DNA from: JASEGV01 sp947085405
Lineage (GTDB): Bacteria > Bacteroidota > Ignavibacteria > UBA10030 > BY39
Reading direction: 5' to 3'
DNA: 64,000 nucleotides
Assembly: GCA_947085405.1 (NCBI GenBank)
Contig: CAMTWO010000026.1
Span: forward strand, 17,452-81,451
The position numbers and the translations under genes were made by a program. Shown here in pieces: positions 27,304 through 34,932 of this stretch. The first letter of the stretch is position 1. Every line of letters begins with the position of its first letter. The notes beneath the pieces are model-generated. The model was not told the DNA's origin. It saw nothing but the letters and a program-made list of their open reading frames with translations, and searched no databases.

Positions 27304-27375
27304 GCTGGTGTAGCTCAGTGGTAGAGCAGCTGATTCGTAATCAGCAGGTCGTCGGTTCAACTCCGACCACCAGCT
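27304..27375 (+). tRNA. tRNA-Thr (anticodon CGT)
   Basis: A complete cloverleaf is readable. The acceptor stem pairs GCTGGTG with CACCAGC. The D arm contains TAGCTCAGTGGTAGAGC. The anticodon stem GCTGA/TCAGC encloses loop TTCGTAA with CGT at 27336-27338. The T arm GTCGG/CCGAC has loop TTCAACT. No CCA is encoded. CGT reads ACG codons for threonine. A degenerate copy of its 3' half lies 75-270 bp downstream. Confidence 0.95.
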
Positions 27376-27450
27376 CTAAAATTTTAGTAATAAACCGTTC
27401 CGTTCCGTTATTTGAACGGGGCGATTCCGAAAGTTATTCGGAACGTGACA

Positions 27451-27644
27451 GGTCGTTGGTTCTTAGAGCTTGACTAAAAAGTTCTCTCGTTACTCGATTT
27501 CTCTCCTCGACAAGTTCGGGACAAGTCGAAATCGAAATCGAACTCGATAACCCGCTTATTTAGTCGGTTTTAGACTGTTCGCGAAGTGAACGTATTGAGA
27601 AAACCGACTTTTTGGTCAACCTCTGAAATCCCGACCACTAGCTC
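27451..27644 (+). pseudogene. Split copy of a tRNA 3' end downstream of tRNA-Thr
   Basis: GGTCGTTGGTTC at 27451-27462 matches tRNA-Thr 27347-27358 at 11 of 12 bases, and CCGACCACTAGCTC at 27631-27644 matches 27363-27376 at 13 of 14. Removing the 164 bp between 27462 and 27627 joins them into GTTGG-TTCAATC-CCGAC, a T arm with a correct 7-base loop and five pairs (one G-T). No matching 5' half is seen upstream. A lone tRNA 3' end near an intact tRNA is what an old integration at the tRNA 3' end leaves behind. Confidence 0.65.
27463..27626. mobile_element. MITE-like 164-bp element with terminal inverted repeats
   Basis: The ends at 27463-27482 and 27607-27626 are inverted repeats matching at 17 of 20 positions, with core TTGACTAAAAAGT against ACTTTTTGGTCAA reversed. 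Inside, AGTCGGTTTT (27562-27571) pairs with AAAACCGACT (27599-27608). There is no coding capacity. Its exact removal restores a tRNA T arm, which marks the borders independently. No target-site duplication is obvious. The rest of the 380-bp gap between the tRNA and the next gene (27376-27450 and 27645-27755) holds a TTCCGAA/TTCGGAA hairpin at 27425-27443 and nothing else recognised. Confidence 0.55.
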
Positions 27645-27755
27645 AAACATTTGTAAAAGCCCGCAGCAGTTGTTTCCCAACCGCCTAAGCCTCCGCCGTA
27701 AGCGGATTACAAGTTTGTTTTAAATAATTTATCATTCATTAAAATCTTATTACAA

Positions 27756-29498
27756 ATGAAAAAAAATACTTTACTCATTCTTATATCACTAATACTGATA
27801 TTTACCGGTTTTACAATTGCTCAAACTCCGGCATATAATTTTTATTTTGGAAACTTACATTCTCATTCGTGGTATTCAGACGGGAATGTAGATAAAACCA
27901 TTGCATCATACCCGGCACCAGTCGCCAAAGCAATTGAATACGGAAGAACCGTTGCAAATAATTTAAATTTCCTCGCAGTTACTGACCACAACCACAACGA
28001 AGGTTTGAGGATGACATTAGCTTACTGGCGGGCGGGTGTGCTTGAAGCTGATACTGCAAACAAAGATGGAATTTTTGTAGGATTATACGGACAAGAGTGG
28101 GGCACTATCAGCGGCGGTGGGCACGTTTTGGTTTTAGGTACCGATAAATTAATTGGCTGGAATCCAGGTGTTTACGATGTTTTTGTTGCAAAAAGTGATT
28201 ATACGAATTTATGGAAAAAGACTGATTCATTAAACGGATTTTGCTACCTTGCTCATCCTAATAGCTCCGACTTTGAAAATTTAATAAACACTACCTATAA
28301 TGCTGATATAGATAAAATTGTACAAGGCGTTGCTGTTAAAAGCGGACCGGCATTTTCTACAAACACAACACAAACCGACCCTTCCAGTGGTAATTATGAA
28401 TCTTATTATCATAGTCTTTTACGACGTGGTTATCACGTTGCTCCAAGTTCGGATCAAGATAACCACAATACGAATTTTGGTATGAGCAACCAGCAGCGGA
28501 CAGTTGTAGTCGCCACTTCTTTAACGAAATCTGAAATAATAAATGCGTTAAGAAATCGCCGTGTATATGCCTCAGAAGATAACAACATGAAGGTTCAATT
28601 CGAAGTAGGCGCAAATTTAATGGGCGATATATTTTTCACACCTTCACCTATTAATATTAGAGTGAAAGTTTCCGATGCAACTCCGGGTGATGTAGTTTCT
28701 AGAATTGAGATTAGATATGGAATACCGGGTTCCGGTGCAGTGCCAACCGTTTTAGCAACTGTCAGCGGCAGGGATTCGTTAGTTACGACAGTTAATCAAC
28801 CGCTCAATTCCACATATTATTACTATGTTTTTGTTCAACAAACCGATGGACATAGAGTATGGACCGCCCCGATGTGGATTACAGCTAAAGAAAATCAGTT
28901 GCCCGTTACCTTTGGTTCTTTCACGGCTACTTTAAATTCTACTGGCAATGGAGTAAAACTTGAATGGTCAACGCTCACGGAAAAAAATAATTACGGCTTC
29001 TATGTTCAACGGAAGAAAGAAAGTGATGCAAATTTTCAAACTATTAATTCTGATGTAATCCCAGGTGCGGGTGAACCTCACACTTATTCTTATATAGATA
29101 GTACAATTGTAGAAGCAGGCGAATATGAATATCGTATTCTACAAGTTGATACCGACAGTTTGGAACATTATTCCTCAACTGATAAAATAAGTTTTACACC
29201 TACTGCAGTTTTTGAAAATTCGGGACTCCCTTTGGGATATAAATTATCCCAAAATTACCCTAATCCGTTTAACCCTATAACGAACATCCAATATCAAGTT
29301 CCCGAATACAGCTTCGTATCATTACAAGTGTTTGATATTTTTGGTAGAGAAGTACAAACATTGGTCAATAGTTACATTCAGCCGGGTTATTATCAAGTAG
29401 AATTTGATGGTTCAAATCTGGCAAGCGGGATATATTATTATCAACTGAAAACGCCCAATTCAAACAGATTAATGGGTAAAATGATTTTACTCAGATAA
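27756..29498 (+). CDS. Secreted PHP-like metallohydrolase with T9SS sorting domain
   Basis: A 580-residue exported protein. Residues 1 to about 22 are a signal peptide ending TIAQ. Residues 25 to about 290 resemble the PHP/CehA-McbA metallohydrolase fold, with NLHSHSWYSDG, VTDHNHN and SDQDNHN carrying likely metal ligands. A middle region of beta-sandwich type follows. The last 85 residues, beginning LSQNYPNPFNPITNIQY, are a type A sorting domain for the type IX secretion system. It is therefore predicted to be secreted or surface-bound. Whether it acts on phosphoesters or amides cannot be told. Confidence 0.85.
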   Translation: MKKNTLLILISLILIFTGFTIAQTPAYNFYFGNLHSHSWYSDGNVDKTIASYPAPVAKAIEYGRTVANNLNFLAVTDHNHNEGLRMTLAYWRAGVLEADTANKDGIFVGLYGQEWGTISGGGHVLVLGTDKLIGWNPGVYDVFVAKSDYTNLWKKTDSLNGFCYLAHPNSSDFENLINTTYNADIDKIVQGVAVKSGPAFSTNTTQTDPSSGNYESYYHSLLRRGYHVAPSSDQDNHNTNFGMSNQQRTVVVATSLTKSEIINALRNRRVYASEDNNMKVQFEVGANLMGDIFFTPSPINIRVKVSDATPGDVVSRIEIRYGIPGSGAVPTVLATVSGRDSLVTTVNQPLNSTYYYYVFVQQTDGHRVWTAPMWITAKENQLPVTFGSFTATLNSTGNGVKLEWSTLTEKNNYGFYVQRKKESDANFQTINSDVIPGAGEPHTYSYIDSTIVEAGEYEYRILQVDTDSLEHYSSTDKISFTPTAVFENSGLPLGYKLSQNYPNPFNPITNIQYQVPEYSFVSLQVFDIFGREVQTLVNSYIQPGYYQVEFDGSNLASGIYYYQLKTPNSNRLMGKMILLR

Positions 29499-29580
29499 AA
29501 GGCAACTCAACTCGTTTTGCAATTGTTAGAAAATTATAATATATTAACACCAGAATAATTTAAAATATTAGGAGATTTTA

Positions 29581-29802
29581 ATGAAAGACGGTATTCATCC
29601 GACATATAAAAAAGCTATTGTTACATGTATCTGCGGAAATACATTTGAAACACGTTCGAGCATTGGCAATATAAAATTAGAAATTTGCTCAGCTTGCCAC
29701 CCATTCTTTACCGGGAAACAGAAATTACTCGACTCAGCAGGTCGCATCGAAAGATTCAACCGCAAGTATTCCAAATCAAAAGAAGAAACTCCAACAGTTT
29801 AA
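29581..29802 (+). CDS. rpmE: 50S ribosomal protein L31
   Basis: A 73-residue L31 starting MKDGIHPTYKKAIVTC. The zinc-ligand pattern of the C+ form is present (CIC near residues 16-18 and CSAC near 37-40), so this is the zinc-binding version. A GGAG site precedes the ATG. It is a single-gene unit closed by a good terminator at 29832. Confidence 0.95.
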   Translation: MKDGIHPTYKKAIVTCICGNTFETRSSIGNIKLEICSACHPFFTGKQKLLDSAGRIERFNRKYSKSKEETPTV

Positions 29803-29831
29803 ACGGAGTCGGTACGAGTGTGTTTTAAAAG

Positions 29832-29861
29832 ACGGAATGTATAACTTGCATTCCGTTTTTT
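29832..29861 (+). terminator. Rho-independent terminator of rpmE
   Basis: ACGGAATG (29832-29839) pairs with CATTCCGT (29849-29856) around a 9-base loop, followed by a T-rich tract. It lies 30 bp after the rpmE stop. Confidence 0.88.
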
Positions 29862-29903
29862 ATTTAAGTCTGATTGAAACCCTTTAACAATCACAAATAA
29901 AAT

Positions 29904-31178
29904 ATGAAGATATATATCTTTGAAGATGAAGGTTACAAAAATTTTTTACCGCTGACATATTTCAGACCTGTGTATGATTTACGTTGCGGGGCTCTGTCGC
30001 TGAAAGAGAAAATTGAAAAATATCTTAAAAACAAAGTAACCGGTTTACACACACGGAAAGAGTTGACCGGCGTTACCAAAGAATCATACCCTAAAAAAGA
30101 TATTAACAATTTTCCAACAGATTATTCTTTATTTATTAACGGTCGGATAATTGCAGATAAAAATTTTTTTAAAGAGATAAAGTTTGAGAAGAGTATCGAT
30201 CAATTATTTATCAGCGGCGATACCATTGTTGCTGCATACCTTACTCCCCAAACGTTAGAGTCGATGAAAAAATATTGGCTTGGGAATCCCTTTCCTTTAT
30301 TTCAAGTTTCTAATTTTAAAAATATTCCGATACATAACATAAATGCACGTGTAGCAAATTATCCGTGGGATTTAATTACTTTTAACGGTGATGAAATCGG
30401 GAACGACTTTTATCTTCTCGCTAAAGAAATGAAGGGGAAAACAATTTTAGGGAAAATAGATAAAGGTGTACACTTACTAAATCGTCAAAACATAATAATG
30501 GATCGGGAATCTGAAATCCACCCCGGCGTTGTTTTGGATGCATCAAACGGTCCGATAATCATTGGCGCCAATGTTCTGATTATGGCAAACTCGGTAATTA
30601 CAGGTCCGGTATATATCGGTGATGATTCAATAATTAAAGTCGGTGCAAAAATCTATAGTAATACTTCAATCGGTGATTCTTGCAAAGTGGGTGGCGAAGT
30701 TGACTCAACAATTATCCAATCGCATTCGAACAAACAGCACGATGGATATTTAGGGCATGCGTATGTCGGAAGTTGGGTTAATATCGGCGCCGATACGAAT
30801 AACAGCGATCTGAAAAATAATTATTCTCCAATCAAAGTTACTATCAACGGGAAGTTAATAAATACAGGATTGATACATTTCGGAACTATTCTTGGAGATC
30901 ATTCCAAGACGGGTATAAATATGATGTTTGATACAGGTTCTGTGGTTGGAGTTTTCTGTAACCTATACGGTGCTGGCTTACCTCCCCGGTATATTCCATC
31001 CTTTACAAGAGGGAGCGGTTCGGGACCGCTAAAAACAAATTCATTTGAAATGAGTATCGATACTGCAAAAATTGTTATGGCGCGTCGCAATGTCCAACTT
31101 ACCAAAGAATATGAAGAATTAGTAAAAATAGTTTTCGATGACACACAAACCGAACGTAAACAAACAGGCATACTATAA
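29904..31178 (+). CDS. Alternative GlmU-like sugar nucleotidyltransferase
   Basis: A 424-residue protein of the Bacteroidetes/Chlorobi-type alternative GlmU family (alt_bact_glmU). The N-terminus MKIYIFEDEGYKNFLPLTYFRPVYDLRCG is family-specific, and the C-terminal half is a left-handed beta helix of hexapeptide repeats (HPGVVLDASNGPIIIGANV, YIGDDSIIKVGAKI). It is thought to replace GlmU in making UDP-N-acetylglucosamine for the cell wall and LPS, but biochemical proof is lacking. It is followed closely by rsmB. Confidence 0.87.
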   Translation: MKIYIFEDEGYKNFLPLTYFRPVYDLRCGALSLKEKIEKYLKNKVTGLHTRKELTGVTKESYPKKDINNFPTDYSLFINGRIIADKNFFKEIKFEKSIDQLFISGDTIVAAYLTPQTLESMKKYWLGNPFPLFQVSNFKNIPIHNINARVANYPWDLITFNGDEIGNDFYLLAKEMKGKTILGKIDKGVHLLNRQNIIMDRESEIHPGVVLDASNGPIIIGANVLIMANSVITGPVYIGDDSIIKVGAKIYSNTSIGDSCKVGGEVDSTIIQSHSNKQHDGYLGHAYVGSWVNIGADTNNSDLKNNYSPIKVTINGKLINTGLIHFGTILGDHSKTGINMMFDTGSVVGVFCNLYGAGLPPRYIPSFTRGSGSGPLKTNSFEMSIDTAKIVMARRNVQLTKEYEELVKIVFDDTQTERKQTGIL

Positions 31179-31186
31179 AATACATT

Positions 31187-32539
31187 ATGACATTAACCGA
31201 TCGACAAAATATATACGAAGGTGTTCGCGGGACTTCCATCAAAATTTTAAATCGGATAGAAAGAACCGACGCATATCTCGATAAGTTGCTTGATACTGAA
31301 TTGCGAAATAAGGATGTTTCGGATTTAGATAAAAGTTTATTGAATGAAATTGTTCATGGTGTAATCAGATGGAGAAGCCGGCTCGACTGGGTAATCAACG
31401 GGTTCTATCACGGAAATTACGTAAAGTCCGAGATTAATTTAAAAAATGCACTGCGAGTTGCAACTTATCAAATCTTATTTCTACAAAAAGTACCGCACCA
31501 CGCAGCAGTCAACGAAGCAGTCGAGTTTATTAAGCGGCTCAATGGAGAGAAGGCTGCCAATCTTGTAAATGCAGTTCTTCGTACTATAATCCGTAACATA
31601 GATGAAATAAAGTTTCCCGACCCTGCGGTGGATGCAGTACATTATTTAGGTGTTTACTATGCACATCCAACGTGGATGGTAAAAAAGTGGTTGGCACGTT
31701 TTGGATTTGAAGATACTCAGAAACTTCTCCTGGCAAACAATCAAATTCCGGAAATCACAATTCGAATTAACCGGCTAAAAATTGAACCCGCAAAATTTTT
31801 GTTATCCCTTGAAGAAGCGAAGTTCTCATATCAAGGCTCTGAGTATATCGATTATTATCTCAGAGTGCGAAATATTTCCGAACTGTCGGAGTTGAATTAT
31901 TTCCAAAGCGGATACTTTACAATTCAGGACGAAAGCGCCGCCCTGCCATCAATTTTATTGAACCCGCAACCGGGCGAACGGGTGATTGATATGTGTGCAG
32001 CTCCCGGCGGGAAAACCACACACCTTGCTGAGATTATGAAAAATCAAGGCAAAATTATCGCAGTCGATAAGTATGACCATAAATTGAATCTCATTCGTAC
32101 AAGTTGTGACCGGCTTGGAATAGATATAGTCGAATATGTTGTCGGCGATGCAAGCGAACTTGAGTTAGAAAGTGCCGACAAAATTTTAGTGGATGTTCCT
32201 TGTTCCGGACTCGGTGTTCTGCGGAAAAAACCGGATATAAAGTGGAAACGAGAACCCGATGATTTGCTCAAATTGAACGTCTTCCAAACCGGATTACTTA
32301 GTAACGCAGCAAAATTATTGAAACCTGGAGGTGCTATCGTTTACAGCACTTGCACTACAGAACCGGAAGAAAATTTTATGATTATTGAAGAGTTCTTAAA
32401 AACTCATACAGATTTTGTAATCGATGATGCTGCAAAATACATAAACCATATTTTGGTAAACGAAAATAAATGTGTCGAAACGTATCCTCATAAGCACCAT
32501 ATCGACGGCTCCTTTGCTGCGAGGTTAATTAAAAAGTAA
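31187..32539 (+). CDS. rsmB: 16S rRNA m5C967 methyltransferase RsmB
   Basis: A 450-residue RNA methyltransferase that modifies C967 of 16S rRNA using SAM. The N-terminal 140 residues are a NusB-like RNA-binding domain (LLNEIVHGVIRWRSRLDW, VPHHAAVNEAVEF). The catalytic part has SAM motif DMCAAPGGKTTHLAE and the two catalytic cysteines in DVPCSGLG and YSTCT. It starts eight bases after the GlmU-like gene. Confidence 0.94.
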   Translation: MTLTDRQNIYEGVRGTSIKILNRIERTDAYLDKLLDTELRNKDVSDLDKSLLNEIVHGVIRWRSRLDWVINGFYHGNYVKSEINLKNALRVATYQILFLQKVPHHAAVNEAVEFIKRLNGEKAANLVNAVLRTIIRNIDEIKFPDPAVDAVHYLGVYYAHPTWMVKKWLARFGFEDTQKLLLANNQIPEITIRINRLKIEPAKFLLSLEEAKFSYQGSEYIDYYLRVRNISELSELNYFQSGYFTIQDESAALPSILLNPQPGERVIDMCAAPGGKTTHLAEIMKNQGKIIAVDKYDHKLNLIRTSCDRLGIDIVEYVVGDASELELESADKILVDVPCSGLGVLRKKPDIKWKREPDDLLKLNVFQTGLLSNAAKLLKPGGAIVYSTCTTEPEENFMIIEEFLKTHTDFVIDDAAKYINHILVNENKCVETYPHKHHIDGSFAARLIKK

Positions 32540-32557
32540 ACAAACATAGGAGGGGTT

Positions 32558-33571
32558 ATGAAGAAAATTATCTTTATTGCAGTAACGGTTCTTATATCAG
32601 CGATTTTATTTACTTATTCCGAAAATCAAAAATTATTATCTCCAAAAGAAATTTCAGTTTCAACTTTTTCAATCGTTGGTTACGATCCACAAACAGGCGA
32701 TTTAGGTGTGGCAGTTCAATCAAAATTTCCGAACGTTCGTCCCATTGTTCCTTGGGCTGAGGCAGGTGTGGGGGCAATCGCGACTCAATCGTTAGCAAAC
32801 ACAAGCTACGGTCCCAAAGGATTGGCACTGATGAAAAACGGCGCCACTGCCGAAGAAGCTCTGAAAATTTTAATAGCCAACGATTCACTAAGAGATGAAC
32901 GACAAGTTGGTATTGTAGATGCAAAGGGGAATTCAGCAACTTGGACCGGGAAAAATTGTTTCGATTGGGCTGGAGGGCAAGCAGGAAAAAATATTGCAGG
33001 TAGGGGAGAAATTATATCCGGAAAATATTTTGCTGCTCAAGGAAATATTATTGTTGATATTAAAACCATCGAAGAGTTATCAAAAACTTTCGAGAGCACT
33101 CGCGGGCCGTTATCTGACAGGTTGTTAGAAGCTTTGATTGCCGGTGGTAAAGCCGGCGGCGATAAAAGAGGCGAGCAATCGGCTGCTCTGTTAGTCGTCC
33201 GCAAAGGTGCTGGTTACGGCGGCGAATTAGATAATTTCATCGATATCAGTGTTTACGACCATCCAACCTCACTCGCCGAATTGAAGCGCCTATATGAAAT
33301 TCACAAACTATATTTCTTTAAGTCCAACCCCAATAATTTAATCGTGATTGACGAAAAATTGTGCAAAGAATTACAAACAATTATGAAGGATCGAGGTTTT
33401 TACAAGGGAGAAATCAATGGTAAGTTCGACGATTTTACGAAAAAGACTTTAAAAGATTTTATGTACTGGGAAAATTATGATGAGCGTGTCCGGGATGATA
33501 ATATGATCGATAAAGAAGTTTTAATTGATTTACAGAAAAATTATCAAGTGTGGAAGAAGAATAAAAAATAA
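32558..33571 (+). CDS. Exported DUF1028 protein with peptidoglycan-binding-like C-terminus
   Basis: A 337-residue protein. A hydrophobic N-terminus (IIFIAVTVLISAILFTY) serves as signal or anchor. Residues 35 to about 255 are a DUF1028 domain (STFSIVGYDPQTGDLGVAVQ, GVGAIATQSLANTSYGP), a family with an Ntn-hydrolase-like fold and no settled reaction. The C-terminal 70 residues (LQTIMKDRGFYKGEINGKFD) resemble a peptidoglycan-binding repeat, as seen in other DUF1028 fusions. A strong AGGAGG precedes the ATG. Confidence 0.85.
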   Translation: MKKIIFIAVTVLISAILFTYSENQKLLSPKEISVSTFSIVGYDPQTGDLGVAVQSKFPNVRPIVPWAEAGVGAIATQSLANTSYGPKGLALMKNGATAEEALKILIANDSLRDERQVGIVDAKGNSATWTGKNCFDWAGGQAGKNIAGRGEIISGKYFAAQGNIIVDIKTIEELSKTFESTRGPLSDRLLEALIAGGKAGGDKRGEQSAALLVVRKGAGYGGELDNFIDISVYDHPTSLAELKRLYEIHKLYFFKSNPNNLIVIDEKLCKELQTIMKDRGFYKGEINGKFDDFTKKTLKDFMYWENYDERVRDDNMIDKEVLIDLQKNYQVWKKNKK

Positions 33572-33588
33572 ACTTTAGAGGATCAACA

Positions 33589-34824
33589 ATGCAACTAATG
33601 AAAGCAGTTATTAAAGAAAAGCCATATCCGGGGAAGGATTGGCACAAAGGTTTTATAATCACTGAAAAAGAAATCCCTGAAATTAAAAATTCGGATGATG
33701 TGAAGATCAAAGTGTTAGCGACTGCAATTTGCGGAACCGACGTGGGAATTTATAACGCAAAAGATTCGCTCAAGGATTCGATGATGATTTTAGATACACC
33801 GGACGTTATTGTCGGGCACGAGTTCAGCGGCAAAATTGTCGATGCGGGTGCAAAGGCAAAACTTCAACTTGCACAGATGTTGATTGATCAGGTAAAAGGC
33901 AGTTCTGTTGTTAAAAAATTTGTAGGCAGGCGCAGTCCTATTCAGCTTGCAAGCGATCCAAACTTTTTTAAATTTTTAGAAAAGTATATTTACTGTTCTG
34001 CCGAAATGCACGTTACCTGCGGCAAATGTGTTCAATGTAAAGCCGGCGATTTTCATGTCTGTAAAAATACAATAATCCGAGGTTTACATGGCAATGGTTC
34101 GTATGCTAAATACCTGACATTACCCGTCGAGAATATTCGATTATTCTATAAAACAGATATTCCACTCGAAGTAATCGCATTTATGGATGCAATCGGTAAT
34201 GCAACGCATACTGTGCAATCGGTTGATGTTAAAGGAAAATCGGTTGCGATATTAGGTTGCGGTGTTCAGGGATTAATGGCGACAGCAGTGGCGAAATATT
34301 TGGGAGCGAAAAAAATTTTCGTTACCGATGCGTCGCACGGCGAGTTCACACACGACAAGTTAGAAAATTCCCGATTCCGACTTGCTCGGTTGTATGGAGC
34401 TAAACATTGCTTCGATGTATCGATTGACCGTGAGAAAGAAAAATTCTATAAAACAGTTTTAGACGAAACTAACAACGCAGGCGTTGATGCTGTAATCGAA
34501 ATGTCGGGTAACTACAAAGCTTACGAAGACGCTTTTAAGGTTGTTAGGATGGGTGGAATGATTTCATTACTCGGAATTCCCGGCGGACAAATGGTAACCG
34601 ACTTCGCAAAGCATATAATATTCCCCGGCGTAACAATCAAAGGTATCATCGGGCGGAGAGTGTGGGAAACGTGGGATGTTATGACTGAAATCCTCAAAAA
34701 AGGTCTCGCCAAAAAATTTATCAAGACAGGGTTCATCACGCACGATTTACCACTCGAAAAAGTAGACGAAGGCATCAATGCCATAATAAAAGGCGATGCG
34801 CTGAAGGTAATACTAAGACCGTGA
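33589..34824 (+). CDS. tdh: Zinc-dependent L-threonine 3-dehydrogenase-like enzyme
   Basis: A 411-residue medium-chain dehydrogenase. The catalytic zinc ligands lie in AICGTD and GHEF, the structural zinc cysteines in CGKCVQCKAGDFHVC, and the NAD site at AILGCGVQGL. The C-terminal TIKGIIGRRVWETW is close to the same region of E. coli Tdh, which oxidises threonine to 2-amino-3-ketobutyrate. Two kbl-type genes downstream could take the next step. It is about 65 residues longer than Tdh, with an unusual insert at about 87-137 between GHEF and the structural zinc loop. Confidence 0.83.
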   Translation: MQLMKAVIKEKPYPGKDWHKGFIITEKEIPEIKNSDDVKIKVLATAICGTDVGIYNAKDSLKDSMMILDTPDVIVGHEFSGKIVDAGAKAKLQLAQMLIDQVKGSSVVKKFVGRRSPIQLASDPNFFKFLEKYIYCSAEMHVTCGKCVQCKAGDFHVCKNTIIRGLHGNGSYAKYLTLPVENIRLFYKTDIPLEVIAFMDAIGNATHTVQSVDVKGKSVAILGCGVQGLMATAVAKYLGAKKIFVTDASHGEFTHDKLENSRFRLARLYGAKHCFDVSIDREKEKFYKTVLDETNNAGVDAVIEMSGNYKAYEDAFKVVRMGGMISLLGIPGGQMVTDFAKHIIFPGVTIKGIIGRRVWETWDVMTEILKKGLAKKFIKTGFITHDLPLEKVDEGINAIIKGDALKVILRP

Positions 34825-34830
34825 GGGGCA

Positions 34831-34873
34831 AAACGGTGAATGGGGGGAATTGGGAAACGGTGAATGGGGGGAA
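34831..34873 (+). repeat. Two 19-bp direct repeats at the left edge of the defence operon
   Basis: AAACGGTGAATGGGGGGAA occurs at 34831-34849 and again at 34855-34873 with no mismatch, in the 108-bp gap before the helicase gene. The repeat lies exactly at the junction between a housekeeping gene and the accessory operon. It may be a recombination scar or simply local duplication. Confidence 0.6.
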
Positions 34874-34932
34874 CATTTGATTATCGTGTAAATATTTTTA
34901 TATTTTTAGTAAAATAAAAAGAAAAAAAGGAA

